Assembly: GCF_905220415.1 (NCBI RefSeq)
Contig: NC_059550.1
Coordinates: 3,474,501-3,538,500, forward strand
Reading direction: 5' to 3'
DNA length: 64,000 bases
Source: Colias croceus
Taxonomy: Eukaryota > Arthropoda > Insecta > Lepidoptera > Pieridae
Shown here: one piece after another, positions 37,801 to 49,611 of the stretch
Layout: every line of letters begins with the position of its first letter
How positions within the stretch are numbered: the first letter of the stretch is position 1
Made by a program: the position numbers and the translations under genes
The notes under the pieces: model-generated
Seen by the model: the letters and a program-made list of their open reading frames with translations, nothing else
Told to the model about the DNA's origin: nothing
The model's database searches: none

Positions 37801-38522
37801 TCTTGGAAGCTCTCAATTTTATCGACTCTCATAATCTCCAAAATTCAGTAATTTTTTCAGACTCCCTCAGCTGTCTTCAGTCTATTACTTCTAACCCTTT
37901 CCGCTCAAAGTCTAAATTTCCTATCATCTTTCTAATCAAATCCGCACTTTACAACTGCTTCAGAAAAGGGCTTCAGGTAGATTTAGTACATATTCCAAGC
38001 CATTCTGGTATTGTAGGCAATGAGAAAGCTGACGTCCTGGCTAAATCTGCCATTCAACATGGTACTCTGGAGCATTACTCTAATTATGCCCACGATCTCT
38101 CTTCTCTTTCTAAGGATCGCTTGGATCATACATGGAACAGTCAGTGGAAAAATTCAACCAAAGGGAAATTTTATAGAGATATCCAACCCTCAATTCCACG
38201 TAAGCCCTGGTTCTTCCGTTTCCCTAATATAGACAAGCCTACTGTTTCCACCATTTGCCGCCTTCGTTTAGGTCACAATACCACTCCTATTCATTTATTT
38301 AAAATTCATGTTCGTGACCATTCTCTCTGTGAATGTGGTATAGACGAAGGTAGTTATGACCATTTATTCTTTGTTTGCCCAAAGCTCCGAATCTCACTTC
38401 TGGACATCCTTCCCCCAGATGTTCCCCTCCCTACTAATTTTAAGTGTTTACTTTGCCTTGTCCCTACCTCATTTGTGAATATCCTATCAAAATTTATCAA
38501 TTTTAACAATCTAAAATTTTGA
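34779..38522 (+). CDS. LINE ORF2: endonuclease, reverse transcriptase, RNase H
   Basis: The frame from the first ATG gives 1247 residues; the second ATG at 34818 (MDLVFLQWNAQSIRP) is the more likely start, because the APE endonuclease begins there. The endonuclease shows LQWNAQS, ISETWL, MGDFNGHHTSWGS and GSDHFPI. The reverse transcriptase follows with SPGVDGIPYSFL (residue ~450), YRPIALSS, FLDVVSAYD (~580), LPQGSVLSPLL and QYADDIALYA (~668). RNase H spans ~960-1095, with FTDASK, TGEATAILEAL, FSDSLSCLQS and NEKADVLAK supplying the acidic residues. A CCHC-like CECGIDEGSYDHLFFVC lies at ~1186. All catalytic residues that I can see are present, so the enzyme looks intact. It would nick DNA and prime reverse transcription at the target. 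Termination-reinitiation is the likely translation route from ORF1. Confidence 0.93.
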   Translation: MPKDYLVSHQSSIMDLVFLQWNAQSIRPKKHEIFELITNHKPLVLAISETWLMPGSRFRVPGYSCLRDDRADGYAGCALLLNNSIPFSQIPLPHHGCNFNAVAARAANISVLSVYVPHPHPSFIPELSLIISSLPPPVIIMGDFNGHHTSWGSYICDSFGYLLVDLFEDLNMCIINDCLPTRRVSPLQNPNTVVDLTICSSVLAPSFSCSTLSSTHGSDHFPILISCSRTVHVPTSAFPPLLKFKLGNADWEKFANSLDTKISNLPNASPENCLESYSLFVNCLDTTATESFPLKTYSTLSVRKLPPPWWDHECTAIVKDRKEAELRYDSIMSYENFINYKKIAARTKRVLSRKKKQGWVRFCESLSPKTPPSLMWNSIRRFRGALCDKNRISNNSDTWLDDFIDKLSPPFVPSSDHFPCPPHNLVSYDSMDCPFTMQELVTVLDGLKDSSPGVDGIPYSFLCKSGDQTKSFFLNLINIFFLHAIIPDSWKTQLIIPIPKPGKDPLNPNSYRPIALSSTLAKITEHLIKNRLEWLVENRGLLSSSQFGFRKGLSVLDSLSILTTDIRSSFHNKHYLVGVFLDVVSAYDNVLLPVLRQKMLQLSLPERMIHFIFNLLMLRTIQVRCSKDTPTRLVFKGLPQGSVLSPLLYSIYTWDLDKAIPSYCSVLQYADDIALYASSENMDVITFRLNSALSYLENWMSDHGLSLSPSKSNVVVFTKKRLIPQPVILLENSSIPVVNKIKFLGVVLDQKLNGMAHTNYISQKCEKGINVLRSLAGVWWGSHPYCQKLVYNAIIRSHLDYASFILEPCNKTALIKLDRIQYKCLRLIIGAMKSTPVNALQVECVDPPLSLRRQYLADKYFFRLIQLSSHPLLPKIRNLLQILTLNNLRRPSDFPCLLKSLIKFNRLPDPTFQFSIHPLYSTPFHALVFNPNINISSGIQKYAPDSNVAFNCLVSSYWRGYNLFFTDASKVSNHLAVGIAVWHHNSNTILQFKCPPLSSVFTGEATAILEALNFIDSHNLQNSVIFSDSLSCLQSITSNPFRSKSKFPIIFLIKSALYNCFRKGLQVDLVHIPSHSGIVGNEKADVLAKSAIQHGTLEHYSNYAHDLSSLSKDRLDHTWNSQWKNSTKGKFYRDIQPSIPRKPWFFRFPNIDKPTVSTICRLRLGHNTTPIHLFKIHVRDHSLCECGIDEGSYDHLFFVCPKLRISLLDILPPDVPLPTNFKCLLCLVPTSFVNILSKFINFNNLKF

Positions 38523-38852
38523 ACTCCCTCTTGACTACCTATACCTATTTATGCTATGCTTTTGTGATGTGTTGTGTTGTCTATAACTAATATTTGTTCT
38601 TTGTCAGGTTATACAGCTCCATGTAAGAAGTCTATGAGTAAATAAAAAGTAAATCATCTCAACCGTGATTTTTCCTCAGCACAGAGCACGCTTAACATGA
38701 GCATTAACTTAAACTGACCATCCGTTCAAAACCTGACATTGGCAGAATCCGTCCTCACTAGGATCGGGAGTTGCCACTTGGAAAAAAGAAGAAGAAGAAG
38801 AAGAATCTTTCTTTGGAGGTTTTAATGTTTTAACTAAGAGCAGAACTTTAAA

Positions 38853-38904
38853 ATAACTATAAACTAGAGTTTATAGTTATAATGCTCAATATAGATATTG
38901 AGCA
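38853..38904. repeat. Two adjacent perfect palindromes
   Basis: ATAACTATAAACT-AG-AGTTTATAGTTAT (13-bp arms, 38853-38880) is followed after two bases by TGCTCAATAT-AG-ATATTGAGCA (10-bp arms, 38883-38904). Both have the same AG centre. They lie 33 bp beyond the target duplication of the LINE. Function unknown. Confidence 0.8.
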
Positions 38905-41900
38905 CCTAAAGCTAAAGTAAGCTTTTATAAAAAGAAGAATCGATTGCGTAAGTTTCTTCGTGCTATCCTTATAAATTTCTATAAATACGAACTATGAGGA
39001 GCATGCATCATTATGTAACTCGAATAATTCTGGTTATAAAAGAGATTTAATTTTAATTTCTCTTCAAAGTATGAAAAAGCATAGCACATAATAGTATACA
39101 ATTGTATAATGATGTTAAAAAATGTCACGTATCTGATGTTTAAACGTGACTCAATTATTTTTAACTGAGCCGCAAAAAGTCCTTTTAAAATATTCGAGCA
39201 AGAACTAATGACCCATTTTCAACATAAAAGGTAGAAGGAGGAGTTAGTGTTTTTGCTATGACGTCAATTAGTACGTATACAATCACCATACAATCATCTC
39301 TATGTAGACTTTGTATTTGAGGTTGTAAATTATCTTTGATTACGAACAGATGAATAAGCAATGTTCACTAATCCAGAACATGTAGAGGCACGATTTAAAT
39401 AAATAAATACAATTTTCTTAAAAACTATTCTCGGGTTGTTCTCCTAAATTAGATCGCTTAATTCAAAGTGAAATTGGTGTTTTTAATTATCCACACGAGT
39501 AAAAAAAAAACGTCAAATTTAATTGTATCCATTAGAAGAGCAGAAAATGTGCATATTTCACAAATTACTCTCCTGTAAATGATAAACGAGTAAATTATAA
39601 ACAAGAAACACTATGCATTTTTAGCGGATATGCTGCAAGCTGCAAGCTATTTATCAATTGGGATTGCATATTAGAATGCAGAAATTATATAACTGGCTTT
39701 TCTTCTTATCGATTAAATCGTAAAATGAGAATGCATATAAAAACGCGTTACATAATTATGTAACAAAAGGATGCTATTCAAATTAAAACGTTCAATGCAT
39801 ACAAGATACAAAAAATTACCATTGAAAATCGAACACTTTCTTAGTGCCTTAGTAATTTATTGCCTGATAGTAAAAATAATTATGGTATAGATATCCATAA
39901 GTGTGCCACGATGATTTATCTTATAATATCATAAATGATAGTCACTGAAAGTAAATCAGATCATAGTATAAATACATAATTTGTAGGATAACCGGTTACA
40001 ATTCCTAAACGTCTTATGGTGAAAGGTATCTATAATAGATAATTAATCTTAAAAAAATGGGAATTTGAAACCTTGACCGACTCGTTTTATTAATTAAATA
40101 AATTTATCTACACCAAAGATCGTTCGAAACACAATTTGTTAGGACAGAGTTGCCAGCATGAAGCATATTACCTAGCTATGTCCATTCATTTCATGTCATC
40201 GATATGTTAGTTGTTTTTGTACACAATAAATCATATTATCATAATAATTATTTTATAGTTTCCGTTCAATGTACAAGCAGTATGCACACTTTACTTTGAT
40301 CATCAATATGTATAATATGTTTATATTTCTCCTTTAATTTAATTTGTTAACTAAAACTTTGCACTTTCTATAACATGTATGTTCCTCTAATTTTCTAACT
40401 AATCCCAATTAATGCAATATTCCCTAGTCGTGATTCGATTGTTGATACAAAGCCTTAAAAATAGGTAGCAACATTTGTATAGCCATTGTTAGATATCCGC
40501 AAAGCTTTCCTGTCTATTTATTTGCTTCTATCGTAGTCGTGGATCCAACAAAACTAACACAACCAGGGTTGGATTTGAACGTAAAAGGATTAGTTTCTGG
40601 CGAATTGTAGAACACTCTATGTATTGAATATTTGAACTCTTAGAATAAATACCTAAGTGTAAATTCTCTACTAATTTTGTTAAAAAAGTTAGTAAAGTTC
40701 GATGCGTAATTATTTTTATTAATTCAAGGTCGTTGATAAGCCAATGTTTTATGTTTGTAAAAGGTCGTTCGAGCTCTAAAAACTAAAAAGTAGGTATTTA
40801 ATGTTGCGTATTTAGAAATTAACAAAATAAGCAAGATTTGTGTGTGTTTTGTATAGTTGAAATTCAACTTCAAATTATATAATTATATAACTTACATATA
40901 CTTAAAATAAAAACAGCACACATTTATTAATTATATATTTTTGATTGTTTTAATTTCAAGTTTGTCAAAATCCGTCCCTGAAGCGTACTGAACTGGATTA
41001 TGTTCCCGGAGAAAAGCGCGGTAATAGCAGCGATAGCATTTTGATCGTTTACTATGTTGATTTACGAGAAACGATTATTCGGGCCGATATTCGAACATTA
41101 AATTTTAATGGTGTTTAAATATTTGTAGTGGCATACCTTACGGCGTTTAACTGTATTGTGCGCTTAGTTGTTGATTCGGGTGAGTATTTACTAGCATAGG
41201 AAATGGAAACAAGTAACATCCGAAATTACTATCACTATTGAATGATATAATATAGCTTGAGAAAAGAAATGTTATTTTATAATAAAAAAAGCTCTCAGTC
41301 AACGAAGTGAACGTGAAAGGATTATACTAAATACCTAGTACCAATTAGTTATTGAAATTAATTATTCAAAATACGAGATGTTTAATATGAGGTAAATCAA
41401 TTAACATAATCAATCCGTAACCAAGCAATTCGAAAGCGAGTCAATACCTAGATTATTTAACAAAATAACAAATTACTTATTCACATACAAATGTACATGA
41501 ATTCCAATAGTAAGATATACTATATCTGTAGAACAATGCAGTTCAGGTTGATTGCACTTGACTGTGAACGCTGTAGGCCTCACTTCCGCGGGTTATATCA
41601 CGCGAACTAATAGTCTCATTGTATTAAAATACCGCGAGAGTAGCCACAGATAATATAATACCATACTACTAAACATTCTTAGATGTACAAATAAATTATT
41701 CATTTCCTTCGCGGTTTATTCTTTGTTACAAAATAAGTTTACTTTCGTAAATAAGAATTTATACAACTACGATAATAAAAATAACTGTTCGCATGCATAT
41801 TTTAAAGTTGCTCTACATTGCATATATTTGAATACTTAATTATTTTATAAGTTAACTTTTTTACGTTGTTATTTAAAACAACTTGAGGTTATCAAATCAT

Positions 41901-44900
41901 TAATTTTACTTCTCAGTCTGGTTCTGATAGCTTTTACACTTCAAGAAAATAAATTAAAATGATTATAAATACACAATTATGTTTTGTATTTTTTATTATT
42001 TATTTTTTTCGTAACGTTCGTTCGTACTTTTACTCCTTGGTAACAATACATAATAAAACATAATGGACAGAAGAGTAATCGCCAGTACACTCATTAAATT
42101 ATTTTTTACTGTTCCGCAAAGCTACGGAGTTTATGCGCAGTTTTATTCGAGAAAGTATTTTAAATGGATGAGTCAGCTGAAAGCGTTATACGGGAAATAG
42201 CAAGTATCCAGGGGTATCCAGGTATATCGTGTACCTCCAAGTAGCAGCTAAATAGTGCTTATTTCGTTCATGGGAACCGGTCTAGCGTCAAATTAACGTC
42301 TACACCATGATCTCTCCCAGGGCGTGAGTAACGGGAAGTGGCCTGCTTAAGCTATTTATCCGTATAATAAACGTTACAGTTACCGTCACTCGCCAGACAT
42401 TCCTATACAATATTGTGAAATGGCGATTTATTTATGGGGCTGCATTCAATTTAATACGCCATCATTTCGCGAGAAAATAGCGTAGAGTCTTGCCAGTAGC
42501 AATTGGTGAGCTATATTATAAAATGACTGAATGAAACTTTATTTTATTTAGGAATCTTACAAGAAAAGCCTTTAGAATGAAATATATCCATGTACCTAAA
42601 ATATAAATTTTAAGTATACTGGCTTGTAACTTTTACACGAAGCCTTGAATACACGTATCATTCTGCAATACTTTTTAAAACGTATTTTGCATGCATATTA
42701 CTTTTTATTCGAAAGATCACAACTTGGAATCGAATCAAAGAGAATATTACACAACTTGCAAGGTACTCGTATTTCCATTACACTACAAAAGAAGAAATCT
42801 CTACAATAATTGCGTAAAATTATAATCATTATGTAAGATAATTAAAATAAATTATAATTGTTTTGCGTTTACTAATAGCGGTGCTTACTTGAAACCGTTA
42901 GAATTTGTAGAGATTGGTCTAATAATGCAAGTCGCCCACGCGTCATAAACCTAGTGCGCGTTTAATTACGGTACATATGTTCGAAAAGTATTTAAACATG
43001 AATAATAAATATATTAAAATAAGTAATAACGCTTAGAAATTCATTCAATAAGGTTTGTATGAAGTATCCGTTCCTTTGTATTTGATATTTTATAGTTTAT
43101 ACATTACACGATGCATCAGTAGCCGTCATTATCAAATTCAACAACCTATAATATTTAATTTGTACCTACGTTTAGTAACACGAATGCATTATTGTAGTCT
43201 TAACTATCATCAACATTATCAATACAAAAAAATTTCTTCATTCCTTGCTATGATTTATATTTATGTTAATGTAACAATTGCTCAAATGTGTATACAGCCT
43301 ATCGCAATCTTACAAAGGAAGTTTATATATGTATAATATATTGTGGCATTACACTTAGGTCTAAGTACCACAAGTAACGGTAAGCATTCCCTTCCACGTT
43401 TACAAACACAAACCTAACTAAATTAACATAACCATGCTTGCATGTCTACTCAGTAACAAGGAAATTATGAAGGAATGCTGTGGAAACTAAGGTATTGAAC
43501 AAAGATAATAATAGATGAAAAAATAATGTATGTGAGTATGTATTGTGTGTTGTAGATTTTGATCATGCTATCTACAATTACACATGGCATTTGTAAAATC
43601 AGCGATGTCATGATTTTATTAAAAAATTGGGACAGAAGAACTACCTATGTTTACATTAAGCTCTACTTCAATTCCATAATCAATCTATTGTGCAATCTAT
43701 CGTCTATCAAGTCGTCTGGTATATTTTAACACAAAATTTATTAATTCTGGCCATTCTACTCTAGCAGCTCACATTAGTTTCTAGACTAACACGCCTTTTT
43801 TCTCAACAATCAAAATAGGACTAGTACGGTCTATAAAACATAGAGACATTTATTTTTAAGAAATGCAAAACTTGAATGAAAGTTAAAAAAAACACATTAC
43901 TCGTATATTAATTTTTCGAGCATTACTGGTCAAAATCATTACTCAGCAAGATAACAACTTGCAAGACACATTAAATTTTAAGCACTTTCTTTACATGTTA
44001 ACATTGACGTTTAATATAATAGGAGATAACTAAATTATCTTACACTCTCTATAATTCTTATTTCTACAGGTAACATGTTATGATTTGATAAGTTACTGTC
44101 TACGAATAGATACTAACTCGACGTCCAAATCGAAATATTTGTGATATTTCAGTATTTATATGTATATCAACGATTTCCAAACCAAATATCAACTGTAATT
44201 AAATCTTTACTTTGATTGAACTTGATTCAGAAAATAGTGTAGCTGCTTACTTTGAGCCCACTGAGCCTCTCATCTATTTTGACCAAAGGAATCTGTACCC
44301 CATTACAAATCGCAACGCTACACTGGGACTTCACATGAACAAATGAATACATAACATGTTCACATGCCATTAGATACCGTACAGTCCCGTCTCATCTCAC
44401 ATAACGGAGAGCATTCGACCCACATAGTTGCATCATAGTGTATGACAGGTGACAATATTGCGCTGATAGCGGTTTCACCTGCGCCTGCGCCTGCGCACAT
44501 GATGACAGTAATGTTCTATTCTGTATCTGTAGAATGTAATGTAGATTCGACACTGCATATTCAGATATGTTAGACAGTAAAGAATTTTTCTTGTAGTATG
44601 TTAAAATTGCAAATGAGAATCAATGATCACATTAGAAAGATCCTATAAATTATAATACCTATAAATAAGTTAACACTAAGTACATTCATTATTCTATTTT
44701 TTATAAACCAAAGTGTTTGTCCTTCTTTCTAAAAATCATCATCTAGTTCCTAAATTCATTTCCATTTGTTCCAATAGCGGGCAAGAAAGATTACATAGTA
44801 AGATTATTCTAGACCAGAAACCAAGAGAATTGAAACAATAAGCGTTCTATTATTACCGATAGGTACTATGGTCAGGCATAAATAGATAGACCTAACCGCA

Positions 44901-46740
44901 AACTAAGTGCATTAGGGATTTATTCAGAACTTCCTTACTCCACCTGGTATTACGTTGTAAAGGTCGTTGAAGCAAGTCATCGTTCGATTCGGTCACGGTC
45001 AAGTAACGGTTTAAAGCGCCCTAGAAAAAGGGTCCAATGATCTTCGGATAGTAAATCTTAATGTATCGGCGTTTATTGTTTCATTAAAATTGGTATTGGA
45101 TGTTATTATGTGCTAATGATGTAAGTTTAGTATGCATAGAGAGATAGATAGGTTCCAGCTTTTACGATTTCTACTTTTTAATTTAATTCTTTAGTACCTA
45201 GGTCTTAAAAATACAGTTAATCCTTATCTAGATACTAATTTAATGCCTACTGATAGAAATTAGAAAAGTATCTGTAGTAATTACTAAAACTTATATAGGA
45301 AGAGATATATAAAATTTTATTCTAGTTCGTTAAGTAAAATAGTAACATAGTACGATAAATTTATAACTATACTAGCGGTCCGCCCCGGCTTTGCCCGTGG
45401 TATATATGAAAAATAGATGTTGGCCGATTCTCAGACTTACCCGATATGCACAGAAAATTTCATGAGAATCGGTCAAGCCGTTTCGGAGGAGTATGCAGAC
45501 TAACATTGTGACACGAGAATTTTATATATAAGATATTTTAATTAATTAATTATCAATTGAACAGAAAATATGAACCTAATGAAAGTTGTACCAAGTTTCT
45601 GGATCAACAATACAAATAGATGTTGATAAGAAACAATTTACGAATCCAATTTTAATGTCTCACTGCAAAGACCACAGCACAACGAAAGTAGACTAATCTA
45701 TCTAATATGAATCATGGCATCCCTATTAGCTGCCCCTTTCCCCAACTTTCACGAAGTCAAGGTTCTCTGGGTCACAGGCACAAAAGGTCGCCACAAGGTG
45801 CTCATACCGATCGATCCTGTAACCATTTGCCTCCAATCCAACGCCACGCCAATTCAATATCTATTTACTCCTGATAAGTTCTACTTTTGTATTCTTTATT
45901 TTTAACGAAGACATGTTTGATACGTGATGAGGATGTTAAGTTGAATAATTATGCGGAGTAGCGGGACACAGGACCGTTGGCACTCGACTTTGTTTCAATT
46001 AATGTGTACGTACTTTTTTACTCTAGAAAGTAGTGTTATTGCGCTTTATAGCCTTTTTAATGGTTGCGTCGCCTTTTTAAATCCGTTATACACGTTATAG
46101 TATTTTTTTTCGGTTCATAAAAATTGTTCATTTAGGTATTGAAACTTTTATTGATTTAAAAGAGTCGGCGATTAATAAGAAGTCACTACAAATTAAGAGA
46201 AAATAGTTAAATTCACTGCGTTGTCATGCAGATAAGCATAAAATATTCAAAAGATTTTTCTTTTGTACTTTTCAGCTCATCCTAATGGGTATACTTAATT
46301 ACACAACTAATACAAACCAACTCAGAATTAATGATAACATTATAAAAAGAAAACGTGATCTACTCTACTCTAATTAATTTAATTAAGTAAATATAAATAG
46401 TTTTATTTATAATTATTTACGATTGTCATGTCATCTTATGCCTACAGTTAGATAACAATCAGACGCGAGAGTGAAAGCGTTACGGCCCGTTCACATGTGT
46501 TCCAATCTTACGTCAAAACATCTTCAACTTTGGCGGCCAGAAATCATATATGTATTTTTTTTAAATATTCAAATTGTTCCACTTTTATATTTGTAAATAG
46601 AATTCGTCATTCAGTCGGTTAATCGTTCATTGGCCTCGTTCGTAATCTGTGGCTACGCAAAATCATAACAAAGTTGATGACGACTCGTAGCACACTATCG
46701 TTCAGTTCAACGTTGATATGTACAATCGTTAATTGTTAGA
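38905..46740. other. Long gene-free AT-rich region
   Basis: No convincing exon on either strand. ORFs at 43055-43336 and 45714-45905 have no recognisable motif. Apart from a Helitron-like repeat (45372-45533) and short GC-rich runs (GCGCCTGCGCCTGCGC near 44483), I see nothing. It may be intergenic or a long intron. Confidence 0.45.
45372..45533 (-). mobile_element. Helitron-like repeat (family C, inverse)
   Basis: CTAGCGGTCCGCCCCGGCTT at the left is the complement of the family-C 3' end at 28282-28451. The right end closes with GA before T, the complement of A|TC. A 162-bp complete-looking copy. Non-coding. Confidence 0.65.
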
Positions 46741-46752
46741 TATTAATTTTAT

Positions 46753-47130
46753 TTGGTCATAAGCTTGGCCCGTAGGTTTGCACGGTGTTCTTACGACGTC
46801 AAAATGACGCTTTTTCGAGCCTACTGTCAGACTTTTTACACCTGCAGCCTTTGGGTCAAGTATACACAGAAGGCATACAGCGCCCTGCGTGTGCAATATA
46901 ACAATGCCTTCAGGATGCTTGTTGGGCTGCCGCGTTATTGTAGCGCTTCTGGTATGTTTGCCGATGTTAGAGTGGACGATTTTTATGCCATAATTCGCAA
47001 ACGATGCGCTTCTCTCCGGCACAGAACAGATACCAGCACCCACGGCATGTTGAGGGCACTTAGTGACCGGTGGGACTGCCCGATGCTTGGTCGATGGGTG
47101 AGACTGCACACACAGGTCGGCTCTAGATAG
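46753..47130 (+). pseudogene. 5'-truncated LINE reverse transcriptase C-terminus
   Basis: About 120 codons ending in a stop at 47130. They read like the RT thumb/C-terminal end of widespread lepidopteran LINEs: LARRFARCSYDVKMTLFRAY, FYTCSLWVKYTQKAYSALRV, NNAFRMLVGLPRYCSASGMF and DRWDCPMLGRW. The catalytic RT motifs and everything upstream are absent, so this is a dead 5'-truncated copy. The clade is not certain. A short AT-rich 3' UTR follows with an AATAAA at about 47207. Confidence 0.65.
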
Positions 47131-48298
47131 GTAGTTATTAATGCGTGCTTTGTTCTGCGGCTGTCTGACTGAAATGATTTTTATTAACTGTTATTTAATT
47201 AATTAGAAATAAATGTTTATTATATTTTAATTTATTGATTTTAAAATAGTATTTTTTTCGATTTATAATATGTATCTAAATTTAATGTTTTTGGACATGA
47301 TTTATCAATGATTAATTAACTAGAAATGAAGTATATTATATTTTAATTTTTGTATTATAATTTTTGACATTGTTATTAATATGCATGTTTGTTAGATGAT
47401 AATTTTTGATTCATATGTACCTAAATTTATTCACTATGGACTTCATGTGTCTGCAAATAAATGATTATTATTTTTCTCTTTATATTTATTTTTTCTCCTC
47501 TTTCGAGGGTAAAATTAAAACCAATACACGGGCCTGAGCCAAGTGCATTGGTTTACATGATACTTAAGGGGCTACTTACTGCCAATTGCCTGTTTTCTTC
47601 GTCTAACTACTCTTCGGTTAGTGAATATAAATGTCCAAAAAAATATATGTTACTTATTAGACCTTAAACTTTAATTTCAACGTTTGAAATAATTCTATCT
47701 ATAAAAATAATGTCCGAAAAAATATTCCAAAGTGGAGCATTTCTTGTTTGAATTTTCGTAACTCCGTCTAAACGGTATGGAGTTTTGCTATTTTTCTTTC
47801 ACAATAATATTTTAAAAGGTGATTGTCATAAATTGTACGTTTGGCGAGACAATGCAAGTTCTTAGTGAGCTACAAATAATTATTTACTGTTTTCTAAATG
47901 AAATGAAATGAGCGGGTCCGTGCGCAGGCGACGGGCGGCACTGTAGCTCGAACTGTCGGACGAGGAGGTTGTGCTGCTCATTCTCTAAAATTGTATTTTG
48001 CCTGATTGTGGATGGCAATATTGTGCAATTTTTTTTGGCCAATTTTGTGCGTGCGCGTGGTTTCACATAGTTAAGTTTTATTTTAACTATGTTTGCGAAT
48101 ATGTGCCCGCCTGCTACTAACTATGTTTTCTATTAGAAATCTTGTTTTGAACTTGTTTTTTTCTCAATCGGGTTTTTTAACAACTTTTTTATTTTATATG
48201 CTTTTTAGTGCACATTGATTAGCTTAGTAGGTCAAAGCCCTACACCCTACACCCGTTACGTCAAGATGGCGGGACTTCCTCAGGCATTTTGAAAATTA
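47131..48298. other. No gene seen
   Basis: AT-rich sequence with scattered short ORFs lacking motifs. A GC-richer patch at 47910-47970 (GCGCAGGCGACGGGCGGCAC) stands out but encodes nothing recognisable. Confidence 0.4.
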
Positions 48299-48531
48299 TC
48301 CTACTAATATTATAAATGCGAAAGTTTGTAAGTATGGATGTATGGATGTATGGATGTTTGTTACTCTTTCACGTAAAAACTACTGAACCGATTACAATGA
48401 AATTTAGCACACATATAGAAGGTAACTTGGATTAACACATAGGATAGTTTTTATCCCGGAAATCCCACGGGAACGGGAACTATGCGGGTTTTCCTTTGCA
48501 AACGCGGGCGAAGCCGCGGGCGGAAATCTAG
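48299..48531 (+). mobile_element. Helitron-like repeat (family A, Lep1-type), best copy
   Basis: Starts TCCTACTAATATTATAAATG after A48298 and ends GGCGGAAATCTAG before T48532. The sub-terminal GCGGGCGAAGCCGCGGGC can fold into a hairpin, the Helitron 3' signature. It contains a (TATGGATG)n tract. This is the most complete family-A copy in the window. Confidence 0.8.
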
Positions 48532-48549
48532 TGTATCTATAATCCTAGT

Positions 48550-48742
48550 TCCTACTAATATTCGAAAGTTTGTATGGATGTATGGATGTTTGTTACTCTT
48601 TCACGTAAAAACTACTGAACCGATTACAATGAAATTTAGCACACATATAGAGGGTAACTTGGATTAACACATAGGACAGTTTTTATCCCGAAAATCTCAC
48701 GGGAACGGGAACTATGCGGATAAGCCGCGGGCGGAAATCTAG
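48550..48742 (+). mobile_element. Helitron-like repeat (family A), deleted copy in tandem
   Basis: A second family-A copy starts TCCTACTAATATTCG only 18 bp after the first and ends AAATCTAG before T. Relative to its neighbour it lacks a few bases near the 5' end and about 25 bp just before the terminal hairpin, which destroys one hairpin arm. Confidence 0.75.
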
Positions 48743-48914
48743 TAGTGCATAATTATTAGGTACTATTTTATACTTTCCTAAAAAACTTCTACTCTAACAG
48801 GATTTCAAGATATTCTATAAACAAAGTGGTCCCGCCATTCTGAAGTCAAAACAATAAATATGCGTAACAAAAATAAGATGGAGTAACTTTCTATACTTAC
48901 TTATTTTCCGGGCT

Positions 48915-49611
48915 AAAATGTACTTTAAGGGCCGTCGAGTTGGGCAACCAAAATTTTTTTGGAGAAAGGTCTATGCCTAAGTAACTGACATGTAAAATCT
49001 TAACCTGCGGAGACTTATAGTTTTTTAGAAATTAATAATTAAAGTTTCATAATTTTTCATGCAATTTCGAGCAACCATCTTGACATTTGTTTTTTTTTTT
49101 GTTGCGTTTCGTTTTTGCAAGTACAACTCTTATACCCATGATTTTTTTTATTTAATTAATTTACATGTTATTGAATGTTTTTAGCCAAAATAACAATGTT
49201 TTTATAACAATTTTATAGTTATTTTTATAGCTCACTTGCTTCAGTTTTTAAAATCGATTAACTTTTACTTTTAGTATTCAAATAGGTAGCGAGGAGCGAA
49301 GCGACGAGCGTGTTAGGTTAACTCTTGAAGCGACTTTAGGGCGATATTTCCACTCAAAAAAAAAACAACGTAGGTTAAAACGTACTTAGGTAGGTAAAAC
49401 TACGTACGTAGGTAACGAAACGCAACAAAAAAAAAACAAATGTCAAGATGGTTGCTCGAAATTGTATGAAAAATTATGAAACTTTAATAATTAATTTCTA
49501 AAAAACTATAAATCTCCGCAGGTTAAGATATTACGGGTCAGTTACTTCGGCATAGACCTTTCTCCAAAAAAATTTTGGTTGTCCAACTCGACGGCCCTTA
49601 AAGTACATTTT
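48915..49611. mobile_element. Long inverted-repeat DNA element (~700 bp)
   Basis: The left arm 48915-49111 (from AAAATGTACTTTAAGGGCC) and right arm 49416-49611 are inverted copies of about 196 bp with few differences. They include a poly(T)/poly(A) run next to GTTGCGTTTCG and the block TGGAGAAAGGTCTATGCC (TAGACCTTTCTCCA on the right). The ~300-bp centre has no ORF. No convincing target-site duplication was seen. It is a foldback or MITE-type element. Confidence 0.75.

Larger units (their letters stand above)
33360..38804 (+). mobile_element. Full-length I-group LINE retrotransposon
   Basis: The element is flanked by a perfect 15-bp duplication ATCTTTCTTTGGAGG at 33345-33359 and 38805-38819. 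It has an 89-bp 5' UTR, two overlapping intact ORFs, a 282-bp 3' UTR and a (GAA)n tail (about 38787-38804). With both ORFs open and an undamaged target duplication it is a young, possibly active copy. RNase H downstream of RT and a CCHC-bearing ORF1 place it in the I group (I/Nimb-like) rather than R1 or Jockey proper. Confidence 0.92.

Noticed and set aside
45714..45905. 63-codon ORF starting MASLLAAPFPNFHEVKV
   Set aside because: Looks protein-like at first, but no motif, partner exon or start context supports it.
46729..47109. 126-codon minus ORF
   Set aside because: Antisense of the LINE RT fragment at 46753-47130, which has recognisable RT wording on the plus strand.
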